Origin: Leptasterias polaris
Lineage: Eukaryota > Echinodermata > Asteroidea > Forcipulatida > Asteriidae
Reading direction: 5' to 3'
DNA length: 64,000 nucleotides
Assembly: GCA_037783415.1 (NCBI GenBank)
Contig: JAZGTN010000022.1
Location: 2,542,001 to 2,606,000, forward strand
The notes below the pieces were generated by a model. That model was not told the origin of the DNA. It saw only the letters and a program-made list of their open reading frames with translations, and did not search any database. Each line of letters begins with the position of its first letter. Position 1 is the stretch's first letter. Of the stretch, positions 44,501-49,325 are shown piece by piece. Made by a program: the position numbers and the translations under genes.

Positions 44501-45719
44501 AAAGATCAGATCATTCCAATAATGGTAAATAAAAAAAGGTTGATTTAAGCAATCTCCTTCAAATTGGAGTGGAAAGAATCAAAGATTGTTGTCACTACAA
44601 ATTGCAGTCACTACAACTACAGTTGGGATGCCCCAACTTGAACACTCAAGTTGGGACCGGTCCCAACTATAGTTGGGACGATTGTCAAGTTGGGATGGAA
44701 CAAATAAAAGCAGCAAATATTGCTTCACGATTTCTGCTTTGAGCAGCAAAAAATAAGCAGGCCACCAGTCATTAATGGTACATGTGCAATGGTCTGTTGG
44801 CTGGTAACCTTATTCTGATAAGCATAATTTGTTTTGTGCTAAAGCTTTTTTGTGATTATGTTGGGCGCAATCTTTGAAAATGGACACTTTACCAAAAAAA
44901 ATCATGATGTGCCATTTTTTAAAAGGCGCAAACTTTGTTTCCTAGCACAAACTTTGAACACAGCTTAATCTTTAAAAAAAAAAATAAAAAAATGAAGCCT
45001 GCCCACACAAAAAAAATTTGCGTGGTTTTCACAACATTCTTCCCAAGTTTTAGAACAAAAGTATTGCTTCAGCCAGAAGTTAAGATCCAGCAGAAAGCTA
45101 CCTCTGGAGGTAAATTCTACTCATACAACTTACAAGATTACAGCATACATGTGTGTACTTATTATAATAAGTGGTGAGAAATATGCTTTCAAAACAAAAT
45201 AAAAAATGCAGAGTGTTTCAAGTTTGCAACTGAGCCAACATACACAAACTTTAAAATCATGCAAGGAAACAAGACCCAGTAACTGGGGCGCTTAAAAAAA
45301 ATGTTGACATCTATGATCTTTGGTCGTACGACTGAAGATGTCAAATTTTTGTTTAATCAAGTACAGTGCCCCAGTTACTGGTCTACAGGGAAACAAAGTT
45401 TGCACTGTGAAAAATGGCACACCATGCAAATTTTTTACTGTCTATTTTCAATCAAAGGTTGTGCCCAACACACTTTCACAGGTAACTCTTTTGTATCTTT
45501 CTTTTAATTTTTCCTATAAATCAGTATTTATTAATGTTGACATAAACCAATCTGACCATACCTACATATATACATCAGATAATTTTCAATATTTATTATA
45601 TTAAGATTTTAAAAAGCATTTTTGCCAATTCCAAGACCATCATAACTTGGATTCGGAAGAGAGACAGAAACAACTTTCGCACACTGTAAATGTTGTTGGT
45701 GACATAACTTACCTGCCAT
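12406..45719 (-). CDS. ARNT: ARNT (HIF-1 beta), bHLH-PAS transcription factor, 15 coding exons
   Basis: ARNT is the common nuclear dimer partner of AhR, HIF-alpha, SIM and related bHLH-PAS proteins. It binds half of the XRE/HRE element. Coding exons (5' to 3'): 45713-45719, 43022-43073, 38222-38269, 25171-25328, 21491-21570, 19827-19919, 18877-18994, 17850-17879, 17410-17607, 16901-17090, 16213-16319, 15430-15580, 14308-14773, 13369-13537, 12406-12665. They sum to 2127 nt, 708 residues plus stop, all in phase. Layout: basic NLS-like AQRKRKA (13-19), acidic stretch (22-27), bHLH (36-88), PAS-A (about 105-275), PAS-B (about 307-408), then a Gln/Ser/Pro-rich activation region. The protein ends with the conserved MFPPFSE. 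Human ARNT is 789 residues; the shortfall is mostly in the N- and C-terminal disordered parts. The bHLH identifies ARNT rather than BMAL. Confidence 0.96.
12843..13286. mobile_element. 444-bp element with perfect 14-bp inverted ends (ARNT intron 14)
   Basis: Ends TTAAAGGTAGGGTC and GACCCTACCTTTAA are perfect inverted repeats. An internal palindrome AATGATT..AAATCATTTCTCAGATT resembles the centre of the 37548-37930 family. A diverged relative lies at about 41311-41730, sharing AGCTGAATACA, GAAAACAGCA and CACAGAATTTTC-like blocks. No coding capacity. Confidence 0.75.
13369..13537 (-). CDS. ARNT: ARNT exon 14
   Basis: Acceptor CAATTTCCTGCAG before 13537, donor GTATGA after 13369. Encodes residues 567-623, a Ser/Thr/Gln-rich disordered part of the activation region ([19 protein letters not shown], then [13 protein letters not shown]). 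It begins in phase 0 and leaves one nucleotide. Confidence 0.9.
13841..13990. mobile_element. MITE family E (GGGCCCAATTTCAT ends), copy in ARNT intron 13
   Basis: The left end reads GGGCACAACTTCATGGCTCTGC; the right end, on the other strand, reads GGGCCCAGTTTCATAGCTTTAC. The interior repeats GCGCTTACG, GAATTC and GCAGAATTC motifs that recur in other copies at 19589-19783, 27289-27540 and 28113-28480. Confidence 0.65.
14308..14773 (-). CDS. ARNT: ARNT exon 13 (466 nt)
   Basis: Acceptor TTTTATTTTGCAG before 14773, donor GTGAGC after 14308. Encodes residues 411-566, starting [20 protein letters not shown] and ending [13 protein letters not shown]. It is the disordered segment between PAS-B and the activation region, least like vertebrates in sequence. 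The exon is notably GC-rich against its introns and carries an unrelated 152-codon open frame on the other strand. Confidence 0.92.
15150..15350 (+). mobile_element. SINE with TAGCTCAGTTGGTAGAGC-type tRNA head (ARNT intron 12)
   Basis: Box A TAGCTCAGTTGTTAGAGCG and box B GGTTCAAGTCC lie at about 15267-15325, followed by CAAATTTTCTTTCTTGAGCC. The upstream TCGGGGTGCCAGTCAAAAGCC is shared with copies at 30190-30545, 41795-42125 and, reversed, 43978-44145. Confidence 0.75.
15430..15580 (-). CDS. ARNT: ARNT exon 12, end of PAS-B
   Basis: Acceptor TTCTTTTACTAG before 15580, donor GTAAGA after 15430. Encodes residues 361-411: [20 protein letters not shown], then [20 protein letters not shown] and [10 protein letters not shown]. 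These are the C-terminal beta strands of PAS-B, nearly identical to human ARNT. Confidence 0.95.
15652..15692 (+). repeat. Uninterrupted run of 41 G
   Basis: Forty-one consecutive G residues lie in ARNT intron 11, directly at the left end of a small inverted-repeat element. The run may be a real expansion of the G-rich terminus (right end reads CCTCC) or an assembly artefact. Confidence 0.9.
15688..15842. mobile_element. Small inverted-repeat element next to the poly-G run
   Basis: The left end GGGGCTCGATTTCACAAAG and the right end TCGTGAAATCGCCTCC are imperfect inverted repeats. A further inverted pair is AAGATTCATCTTAAG against GATCAATCTTAA. The 41-G run may be its expanded left terminus. 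Confidence 0.6.
16213..16319 (-). CDS. ARNT: ARNT exon 11, PAS-B core
   Basis: Acceptor TTTTCTAG before 16319, donor GTACAT after 16213. Encodes residues 325-361: [20 protein letters not shown], then [25 protein letters not shown] and HPEDQ match human ARNT exactly; the middle (SSYDYY for NIVEFC) diverges. Confidence 0.95.
16901..17090 (-). CDS. ARNT: ARNT exon 10, linker and start of PAS-B
   Basis: Acceptor GCTTGCACAG before 17090, donor GTTAGT after 16901. Encodes residues 262-325, including [20 protein letters not shown] and [19 protein letters not shown]. It opens with a poorly conserved [18 protein letters not shown] loop where human ARNT has GVSLPDDDPEAGQ. Confidence 0.95.
17410..17607 (-). 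CDS. ARNT: ARNT exon 9, PAS-A C-terminal half
   Basis: Acceptor TTCATTTCAG before 17607, donor GTGATC after 17410. Encodes residues 196-262: [20 protein letters not shown], then [26 protein letters not shown] and [28 protein letters not shown] and [14 protein letters not shown] are the human counterparts. Confidence 0.96.
17850..17879 (-). CDS. ARNT: ARNT exon 8, 30-nt microexon
   Basis: Acceptor CTATCCACAG before 17879, donor GTAAGT after 17850. Encodes [10 protein letters not shown] (residues 186-196), matching TGTVKKEGQQ of human ARNT. Without it the flanking exons would join in phase but lose ten conserved residues of PAS-A. Confidence 0.93.
18540..18830 (-). mobile_element. Degenerate copy of the tRNA Ser/Leu-headed SINE (ARNT intron 7)
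   Basis: Shares the body blocks GTAATGGTTTATTAAGGTG, GTGTACTGGGTTCTTTTACG and CCAACGGCTTTACGTC with 9327-9771. The tRNA head at 18770-18830 is damaged but keeps GCGAACCCACACTCTGCTGA. Confidence 0.75.
18877..18994 (-). CDS. ARNT: ARNT exon 7, PAS-A
   Basis: Acceptor TTTGTGTTATAG before 18994, donor GTGAGT after 18877. Encodes residues 147-186: [20 protein letters not shown], then [24 protein letters not shown] and REQLSTSE are PAS-A landmarks. Confidence 0.95.
19589..19783. mobile_element. MITE family E, 195-bp copy (ARNT intron 6)
   Basis: Inverted ends GGGTCCAATTTCATAGAGGTG and CAGCTCTATGAAATTGGGCCC, with subterminal GCTTAAGCA blocks on both sides. The interior has CCAGAATAAGGTTACCAGCC and GACTGGTATCCTGCTCATTT, which recur at 26160-26300 and 44760-44830. 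Confidence 0.75.
19827..19919 (-). CDS. ARNT: ARNT exon 6, PAS-A N-terminal core
   Basis: Acceptor CCATTGCTTACAG before 19919, donor GTAAGT after 19827. Encodes residues 116-146 in exact phase: [20 protein letters not shown], then [11 protein letters not shown]. Close to human [20 protein letters not shown]. Confidence 0.95.
20494..20546 (+). repeat. (TAA)n microsatellite
   Basis: About 17 uninterrupted TAA triplets, abutting the left end of an inverted-repeat element. Confidence 0.95.
20547..21041. mobile_element. 495-bp foldback element, ends GGGAGGTTTCGCA
   Basis: Left end GGGAGGTTTCGCATACGAAC and right end CGCGTGCGAAACCTCCC are inverted. Subterminal arms are built from GGATACG/CGTATCC repeats. 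TAATA flanks both sides, although on the left this lies inside the TAA microsatellite. A TA-rich target is likely. No transposase. Confidence 0.75.
21100..21350 (-). pseudogene. C-terminal fragment of a non-LTR retrotransposon reverse transcriptase
   Basis: Residues such as [18 protein letters not shown], then [15 protein letters not shown] and ITRFQQKLK, follow the common C-terminal pattern of CR1/L2/jockey-type LINE reverse transcriptases (LASYGDRAFS, LWNSLP, F..LKT). Only this tail is present and it has no upstream RT core, so it is a 5'-truncated dead copy in ARNT intron 5. Confidence 0.75.
21491..21570 (-). CDS. ARNT: ARNT exon 5, bHLH to PAS-A linker
   Basis: Acceptor CCTTCGTTCAG before 21570, donor GTAAGG after 21491. 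Encodes residues 89-115: [20 protein letters not shown], then KHLILE. Human reads [26 protein letters not shown]. Confidence 0.95.
22352..22440. mobile_element. Short palindromic repeat (AACTGTTTCGGT arms), copy 1
   Basis: Arms AAAACTGTTTCGGTTGA and TGACCGAAACAGTTAT enclose a small GGCCATCGGTTAACACTGGCC core that is itself inverted. The right side continues TTGGTTCCAGCCGCGAAAA. A related element is at 63027-63172. Confidence 0.7.
23746..25102. mobile_element. 1.33-kb foldback element with tandem-repeat arms (TU/FB-like)
   Basis: Two long inverted arms face each other at about 23763-23990 and 24915-25080. The outer part of each is a tandem array of ACCGGAAAAC units. The inner part is a unique inverted block (TTTGGCGCTGCACGTCGCAC, GATCTCTGCACT on the left; reverse at 24917-24960). 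ATGATCAAGGGTG at 23746-23758 and ATGATCAAGAGTG at 25090-25102 flank it (12 of 13 identical). No transposase is seen in the roughly 0.9 kb centre. The design recalls sea urchin TU and Drosophila FB elements. It lies in ARNT intron 4, ending 68 bp from the bHLH exon. Confidence 0.75.
25171..25328 (-). CDS. ARNT: ARNT exon 4, bHLH DNA-binding domain
   Basis: Acceptor TAATCCATGTGCAG before 25328, donor GTAAGA after 25171. Encodes residues 36-88. The basic region [15 protein letters not shown] carries the His, Glu and Arg that read the E-box half-site. Helix 1 is [17 protein letters not shown]; loop and helix 2 are [20 protein letters not shown]. It is essentially identical to vertebrate ARNT, which excludes BMAL/CLOCK paralogues. 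Confidence 0.97.
25490..25833 (-). mobile_element. tRNA Ser/Leu-headed SINE, head truncated (ARNT intron 3)
   Basis: Over about 330 bp it is nearly identical to 9327-9771, including the AAT tail and the GCGCTATATAAGAAGCC end. It stops at CAAGTGTCACG, so the tRNA head is missing. The high similarity suggests recent activity of the family. Confidence 0.85.
26536..26684. mobile_element. MITE family A copy with TA duplication
   Basis: Ends GAACCCTTGCATATGACATC and GCCAATGCAAGGGGTC, flanked by TA at 26534-26535 and 26685-26686. A half copy (CTCAGTGAGGGCGCTG, then CATCATATGCAAGGG) lies at 25842-25927. Confidence 0.75.
27289..27540. mobile_element. MITE family E, 252-bp copy
   Basis: Ends AGGGCCCAATTTCATGGCTC and CAGAGCCATGAAATTGGGCTC are inverted. 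The interior repeats AAGCGCCGA, GCAGAATTC-like and GCGGAATTC blocks in both orientations. A 141-codon open frame crosses it, with no protein-like conservation. Confidence 0.8.
28113..28480. mobile_element. MITE family E copy containing a 12-bp minisatellite
   Basis: Arms (TACAATTTCATGGCTCTGCT and the reverse of ATGAAATTCGACCCTGG) enclose a run of GGCTCTGGCTTA units at 28213-28335. In one frame the array reads Pro-Glu-Pro-Lys repeats, in another Gly-Ser-Gly-Leu. Neither frame has exon signals. Confidence 0.75.
29010..29218 (+). mobile_element. 3' part of tRNA Ser/Leu-headed SINE, plus orientation
   Basis: Contains TTGGCTGCATATTGCGCCAC, CCATTACATGGTGCTATG and CGCCTTGAGCGTTACTGAGT, ending GCACTATATAAGAAGCCACC and an ATT-type tail. 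The tRNA head is missing. Confidence 0.8.
30190..30545 (+). mobile_element. SINE with TAGCTCAGTTGGTAGAGC head, tail present on both sides
   Basis: The tRNA-like part (box A TAGCTCAGTTGGTAGAGCG, box B GGTTCAAATCC) lies at about 30406-30476. TTTTTCTTTGTTCAACC, AAATTTACCCAGTCAG and CCTTGTGGTTTGTTATTTG occur both before (30172-30240) and after (30478-30547) it. So the unit is a tandem or dimeric copy joined by a GTCGCATCCCCTTATGG / GCCGCTTCCCAGGTTG spacer. The same order recurs at 41795-42125. Confidence 0.8.
30790..31060 (+). mobile_element. tRNA-like SINE with GGGTTCGAATCCCGGCC box B
   Basis: A weak head at about 30825-30897 ends ATGGGTTCGAATCCCGG. It is followed by AACACTTGTGTTTTGGGGC, AATGGGTACCAGTGATTG and GGAGTTGAGATGGTTTCGGG. 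The GGAGCTGAGATGGTTT block is shared with the SINE at 56736-57120. Confidence 0.6.
31612..32055. repeat. Tandem duplication, unit about 222 bp, two copies
   Basis: Copies at about 31612-31831 and 31832-32055 share TAAATAATGCTTCC, GCTGCGTTCAACACTTTGAA, GACCGCTGTCCTCCCAACAT and CCTCTCCACCT..AGTCTAT. Small indels separate them. No exon is evident. Confidence 0.85.
34744..34908. repeat. 165-bp near-perfect hairpin (inverted repeat)
   Basis: Left arm starts AGAAATATTGACTGC; right arm ends GCAGTCAATATTTCT. The inner arms GTCAAAACCATGACTATGCC and its reverse complement are perfect around a loop containing AGCTTCGCTTC. A further GGGGCACAGTTAAAAT block is paired. The outer left flank (34575-34640) repeats GTGCCCGGGGCACAG, so a larger element of the same kind may extend left. 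Confidence 0.85.
35500..35740. repeat. Tandem repeat, unit about 80 bp, three copies
   Basis: Units contain ACATGTGTGCGAAACTCC, AAACAATTTCAAACATTTG and GTTTGTGGGAGAAAG, followed by TGGGCCTTG. The open frames across it follow from the repeat. Confidence 0.85.
36961..37555. mobile_element. 595-bp foldback element with 65-bp inverted ends
   Basis: The left end CCTTTAAAGAGGAAGGGAAG runs on through GTGACCGATTCAATTTTGT and TACTCATTTTC. The right end is its reverse complement with a few mismatches, closing with CTTCCTCTTTAAAGG. A second inverted pair lies inside: CATTTTTCTCAGAATG near 37388 against ATTCTGAGAAAAATG near 37153. Confidence 0.85.
37548..37930. mobile_element. Element family D (TTTGGTAATT ends, TCTCAGATT core), copy 1
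   Basis: Ends CTGTATACGTTTGGTAATT and TACCAAACGTATACAG are inverted. The centre is a perfect palindrome, AATCTGAGAAGCGTTACGG and its complement (about 37738-37775). It shares the CTTTAAAGG end with the preceding element, so the two abut or overlap. Related copies: 53309-53629, 53690-54214 and 59867-60263. Confidence 0.8.
38222..38269 (-). CDS. ARNT: ARNT exon 3, acidic segment
   Basis: Acceptor CATACTTTTCAG before 38269, donor GTAAGT after 38222. Encodes [16 protein letters not shown] (residues 20-36), corresponding to the acidic FDDDGEG segment upstream of the ARNT bHLH. The last two nucleotides complete the Arg codon with exon 4. Phase and position support it although it is short. Confidence 0.88.
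38361..38661 (-). CDS. Unassigned exon-like open frame in ARNT intron 2
   Basis: The minus strand has an acceptor-like CATTTTATAG before 38661 and a donor-like GTATAT after 38361. The 301 nt between them are open for about 99 codons in a frame with protein-like composition ([15 protein letters not shown], then [20 protein letters not shown]), largely amphipathic helix in pattern. The phase does not fit between ARNT exons 2 and 3, so it is not an ARNT cassette. It could be an exon of a nested gene, a remnant of a transposon protein, or chance. I do not recognise a family. Confidence 0.25.
41311..41730. mobile_element. Diverged relative of the 12843-13286 element
   Basis: Begins TTAAAGGAACTGTCATTG and shares CAACGTCATGCTGATTTAT, TTAGCTGAATACAGTGTC, GAAAACAGCAAAGAACTGTC and GATTCAAATGTTTTGA with the copy in ARNT intron 14. 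The right end is obscured by a G-run (41679-41697). Confidence 0.65.
41795..42125 (+). mobile_element. SINE with TAGCTCAGTTGGCAGAGC head
   Basis: Box A TAGCTCAGTTGGCAGAGCG at about 42043, box B-like AGCTCAAATCC at about 42089, then CGCCCTAGTCATTTTTTTC. The preceding spacer (GTCGCATCCCCTTAAAAGG, CCGCTTCCCAGGTTGTGTCG) is the same as in 30190-30545. Confidence 0.75.
42757..42935 (-). mobile_element. SINE with GTGGTCTAGTGGTA-type tRNA head
   Basis: On the minus strand: GTGGTCTAGTGGTAGGCC (box A), GGTCATGGGTTCGAATCCC (box B), then CGGGTAATAGGCC and a body with GGAAAGTACTGAGTATACAG and CTTTACACACATCA. The other clear copy is 61276-61430 on the plus strand. Tail-only pieces lie at 26325-26370 and 35255-35300. 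Confidence 0.8.
43022..43073 (-). CDS. ARNT: ARNT exon 2, NLS-like segment
   Basis: Acceptor CTCCCTTCCAG before 43073, donor GTGAGT after 43022. Encodes [16 protein letters not shown] plus split codons at both ends (residues 3-20). The basic QRKRKA aligns with the start of the human QRAIKRRPG nuclear localisation region. Confidence 0.88.
43130..43620. repeat. GTACCTTGCACATTCTAC-type minisatellite and ACATGTACC-rich tract
   Basis: Three to four close copies of a 24-bp unit (CTACGTACATGTACCTTGCA) at about 43380-43460 sit inside a longer degenerate tract of TGTACCTTGTACACTC units. Repetitive Tyr/Val/Cys-rich frames on both strands are artefacts of it. Confidence 0.8.
43978..44145 (-). mobile_element. 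SINE with TAGCTCAGTTTGTAGTGC head, minus strand
   Basis: Reverse complement: TAGCTCAGTTTGTAGTGCGC, then GGTCGCAGGTTCAAGTCC. A G-run (44083-44097) and GTGCCAGTCAGAAGCC follow to the right, as in the copy at 15150. Confidence 0.7.
44861..45470. mobile_element. About 610-bp foldback element near ARNT exon 1
   Basis: The left arm (TTGGGCGCAATCTTTGAAAA, TGTGCCATTTTTTAAAA, GCGCAAACTTTGTTTCC) is repeated in reverse at 45385-45470 (GGAAACAAAGTTTGCAC, AAAAATGGCACACC, AAAGGTTGTGCCCAAC). A second inverted pair, ACCCAGTAACTGGGGC at 45270 and GCCCCAGTTACTGGT at 45368, lies inside the right half. The right end is 243 bp from ARNT exon 1. Confidence 0.75.
45713..45719 (-). CDS. ARNT: ARNT first coding exon (7 coding nt)
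   Basis: ATGGCAG then GTAAGT. It encodes Met-Ala and the first base of Gly, in phase with exon 2. The ATG has G at -3 and G at +4. The 5' UTR lies to the right; TGAGTCA at 45724-45730 resembles an AP-1 site. The call depends on phase and position, because two codons cannot be matched by similarity. Confidence 0.72.
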
Positions 45720-47017
45720 AGCGTGACTCAATGCAGTGGCAGAGCCCCAAAATAACAAAATCTAAGGCTTTGGGTCGGAATGGACACTCGTCAAAATGTT
45801 TGTGATGATGAAAAAGTTTGTTCACACTCACTGACTCAGTGACTGTTTGCTGTCAACTGTGTCAGTGTTGATGAATGATCATTGACATTTTTTTACAATA
45901 ATTAATCGTTAAGAAAACTTCAGTTGCAACTGCCGATGTTGATGATTTTGTTTTTATTCCTGGCTATGCACAACAAAGAAGGAAGGTCATTCGTCTACCA
46001 GACGTTATACAAAAGCCACCCAAAGGTCAGTCTTGCACAATTCAGATAAGAAGGTGTCCGGGTTTCTAGCTCAGTAGCTCTGCTGTGCTGGTGCTTCTTC
46101 TCTTCCCTTTCTTTTCAGATGTCCAAACCAATCTAGTGCACGAAGTCGAAAGCACCTGTTCTGCTGAATACTCCTGAAGAAATATCCAAACCGGAGACAC
46201 TTACACTCAGGTTACAGATTGAGTATTTTCCACATTTACTTCCCTCTCGATCGATATTTGTAGAAAAAATTAACCCAAATATTCAGACATGTCAGACGCA
46301 GCGCGATCAACCATCCTGTCCTGTGTGTTGATCCTTGCCACTCTACCTACCTCCTATCCACTTTCAATCGTTGGTTCTCATTAAATTCATGCGTCAACTA
46401 CGATAAATTAACTGGGTACCAGTGGATGTTTACCTCTCAACTTCTAAAATTAATCTGACACACGTGACAATGGAAATTGTTACGATGCCTAAGAGGGCGA
46501 CATTTCAGTTTTACGGTACCGGTAAAAAATTATTAAAAACTTTTATTTTCAAAACTTCTTTTTTTATTCCATGAGCCAAGTTTGTCCAGGGTTTGCCACT
46601 ACCGCGCTGGATGGACTCCCCACAGATTATTGCAGGCAGACTAAGCGCCTGCTTTTTGTTTGAGATGTGATTTATTACTTAATGTTAACAAAATTCAATT
46701 TTGTTTTTAAGTGTAGGCGTACAGAAAACCAACAATTTTTTTGCTGTAATGTAAGGCCTAATGCCTATCTTCCAGGTGTGGTTTTTACATGCTAAACAGG
46801 CTAACTTCGGAAAAGTTACCGTGAATAATAATGTAGGCCTTCAGATATACTTTTATTTGATTTGTTGTTTCTGGTAATTGTCCAGATAACGAGATCCTTT
46901 CGCTTTATGTAACCCCCGAACAGAATAATTATATTTTTGATTTTGCAAGAAGAACAATTCATACAAAGTAACCAATAAACATAAATAGAGGAAGTCTTCC
47001 TTTTGGAGCAAACTGAC

Positions 47018-47039
47018 CTTTTGTAATTTGAGCACTCAT
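47018..47039 (-). CDS. Possible alternative first coding exon of ARNT
   Basis: ATGAGTGCTCAAATTACAAA then AG and a donor-like GTCAGT. It encodes MSAQITK and leaves one G, the same phase as the 45719 start, so it could splice to ARNT exon 2. The ATG has A at -3 and is preceded by a GC-rich stretch. Evidence is only phase and context; it could equally start another transcript. Confidence 0.25.
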
Positions 47040-48114
47040 CTTGGATTATGTTCGTTCGTCCCGCCACCCTAAAGCCGCAATAAGGAAAACCAGAATTTTC
47101 CTGAAAGTAAAAGTCAAGCCGATCGCGAACAACACCTTGGGCCCTTACATCTATTTTTAAACCATAGGCCTAACATCATAATGGACAAATTGTTATCATG
47201 TGATAATGAGCATCTCAACCACAGCGGCTGTGTGTGTGTGTAAGAATAAAAGCTTCGGAGAAAAGGGGACATACAATTAGTCAGACAATGCAAGTTCGGG
47301 GTCTTTGTGATGATCGTAGTCTCCTCAAGAGGTATGTATTCTCAATAATGTTCATAAACATGTGTGCTGCAGGAAAATATTCGGACAATATACCGTTGGT
47401 TGTTGGTTTTTGTTTTGTTATTTAGTTATTTAGTTGTATATTATTTCATTTATTTATTTCACGTCTAAAGCAGCGTCCAAAACATTACACAACTAACGCC
47501 AATAAAAAGATGGTGAGTATCAAAGAAGAATGAGTATCAGTTTTAGACGTGGGAGGAAAATCACAATATGGAGAAAAACCTAAGAAATCAGGAATGGACT
47601 AAAAATCCAGTCCACATAATTATCTGGTTTGAGGTCACGTTCGAACCAGGGTTCGCATATGTGAAAGCACTGGCAAGAACCTACTAAGCCATCCCATCCA
47701 CGGGACGGGGGCGGGGGAAACTCTAATTGGGGCAAAACAGTGGTGGAAATTCAGGCACAGCAATAGAAGAAGCAAAAATGAGAAGAGAAAGCAAAACGAC
47801 TTGTCATTAGAAATTGGTACTTAAAAATGTTGTTTACATAATGTATACTTTCGGGCAAATCAACCCCACTGCCCCCTCAACCAACGAGTCTATCGCCCAT
47901 CATGGAGCCAATTGTCCCCCTAATGTTGTGTAGGATTGATTCAAACATACATGGGCCTCGCCTACTACCCTTTTTTGAGCGTGACAAAAAACTTTATGGC
48001 GGGACCGTTTTGGTAAAAATGCCAAAACGAAAAAAACGGTTTACGTTTGTCAGGGATACCTTGTGTACGTTTATTGTTTATGTATATACTTTGCTGCAAA
48101 GCAAATAAGTGTAA

Positions 48115-48151
48115 GTCACACCATGGAGGTTCCTTCCTCCATGGTCACACC
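48115..48151. mobile_element. 21-bp palindrome flanked by 8-bp direct repeats GTCACACC
   Basis: GTCACACC occurs at 48115-48122 and 48144-48151. Between them, 48123-48143 is ATGGAGG, TTCCTT, CCTCCAT, G, an almost perfect palindrome. Same ends as 6288-6333 and 48914-48940. Confidence 0.65.
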
Positions 48152-48905
48152 TACTTATTAATGTTCAGTGAGCTCACCCGGAGATCATTGAGTTGAGAAA
48201 CCAGATTGTCACATCACAGGGGAATGAATTATGTGGGTTTTTTCGTGTTTTTTTTCCTCTCCTACTCCTTCAATGGTGTTCATGGTAGCCATGATATGGT
48301 AAGCCTATATCAGCTTTTTAGTATGCCGGTCAAAACAAAATCCACAATGGTTTCTCGACTAGATGAACATGGTGTGCCCTGCCCCCGCCCCACCCCGGCC
48401 ACACCTAAACGGGCCGCACTGAAACTGAGGGCGCTATTTTGTGCTCGGTCGTGAAAGCGTCAGTTGTGCAGTAGTCTGGTTACCTATTACCGATGTTAAA
48501 AACTCAACTCGGATTACGATTGGTATACCGTTAAAATCGACGAACAAAAAGTGCATGTAGAGTTTGGGGAACATATCATGTGTATAATTAATCAACAACA
48601 ACATCAGCAACTTTCGGTGAAGTGCAGAAATCATTACTTTGAAAAGGTCTGTGATTGTTTGATCAGCAGTAAGTGTCACCACAGGTACAGGTTTGTAGAT
48701 TAAATTGATAAGATAACTTCTCATTTACACGAATTTATTTAAAGTAGGATCATTTATTTATCTCAATGAATGATGGGTGACAATCAAATATAAGTATGAT
48801 AAGTAAGGTAAACTAACTTGTGAAACCGAAAATGCGGAAATGAATGAGTCACTCTAGCTTGGGTAGTAACTAATTCAATTGTAACATTTATATGCAGAGA
48901 CAGTA

Positions 48906-48948
48906 GTTACACCATGGAGGAAGGATTTCCTTCCTCCATGGTTACACA
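48906..48948. mobile_element. 27-bp palindrome flanked by GTTACAC direct repeats
   Basis: GTTACAC occurs at 48906-48912 and 48941-48947. The segment between contains ATGGAGGAAGG, AT, TTCCTTCCTCCATG, again nearly a perfect hairpin. It is about 790 bp from the 48115 copy. Confidence 0.65.
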
Positions 48949-49138
48949 TGCTAGGTAGGAGTGTTGCGTAGTATCTATCCAGATCCAGAGTTGAGAGTAC
49001 GAAGTCACTTGAAATTTTAATACTTATGATAATATGAGTTATGGAAACAATTTAACTTTGTTAAGACAAGAGACACCAACAATTTATTTTTGAAGAGATA
49101 AGTAAATACTATAGACTGCAGCTCTGGAGGCAGTGGAT

Positions 49139-49325
49139 TCTGTAGTTGCGATAAATCGTAACACTCCATCCAATTCTCCGGACTGTCAAAGACCGGATGA
49201 TTACGATGAACCACTTGTCTACTTTTGGCAAATTTTCATTTTTTCCCTGACACTTTAAATGTACACAATTGCACCCACATTATAAGATCACAAAAGTGGG
49301 TTACGATTATCGCAACTACAGATTC
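49139..49325. repeat. Inverted repeat around TCTGTAGTTGCGATAA
   Basis: TTCTGTAGTTGCGATAAATC at 49139 and GATTATCGCAACTACAGATT at 49306 are inverted with one extra base. It may be the ends of a small element of about 190 bp. A related TTACGAATATCGCAACTTA is at 49777. Confidence 0.55.
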
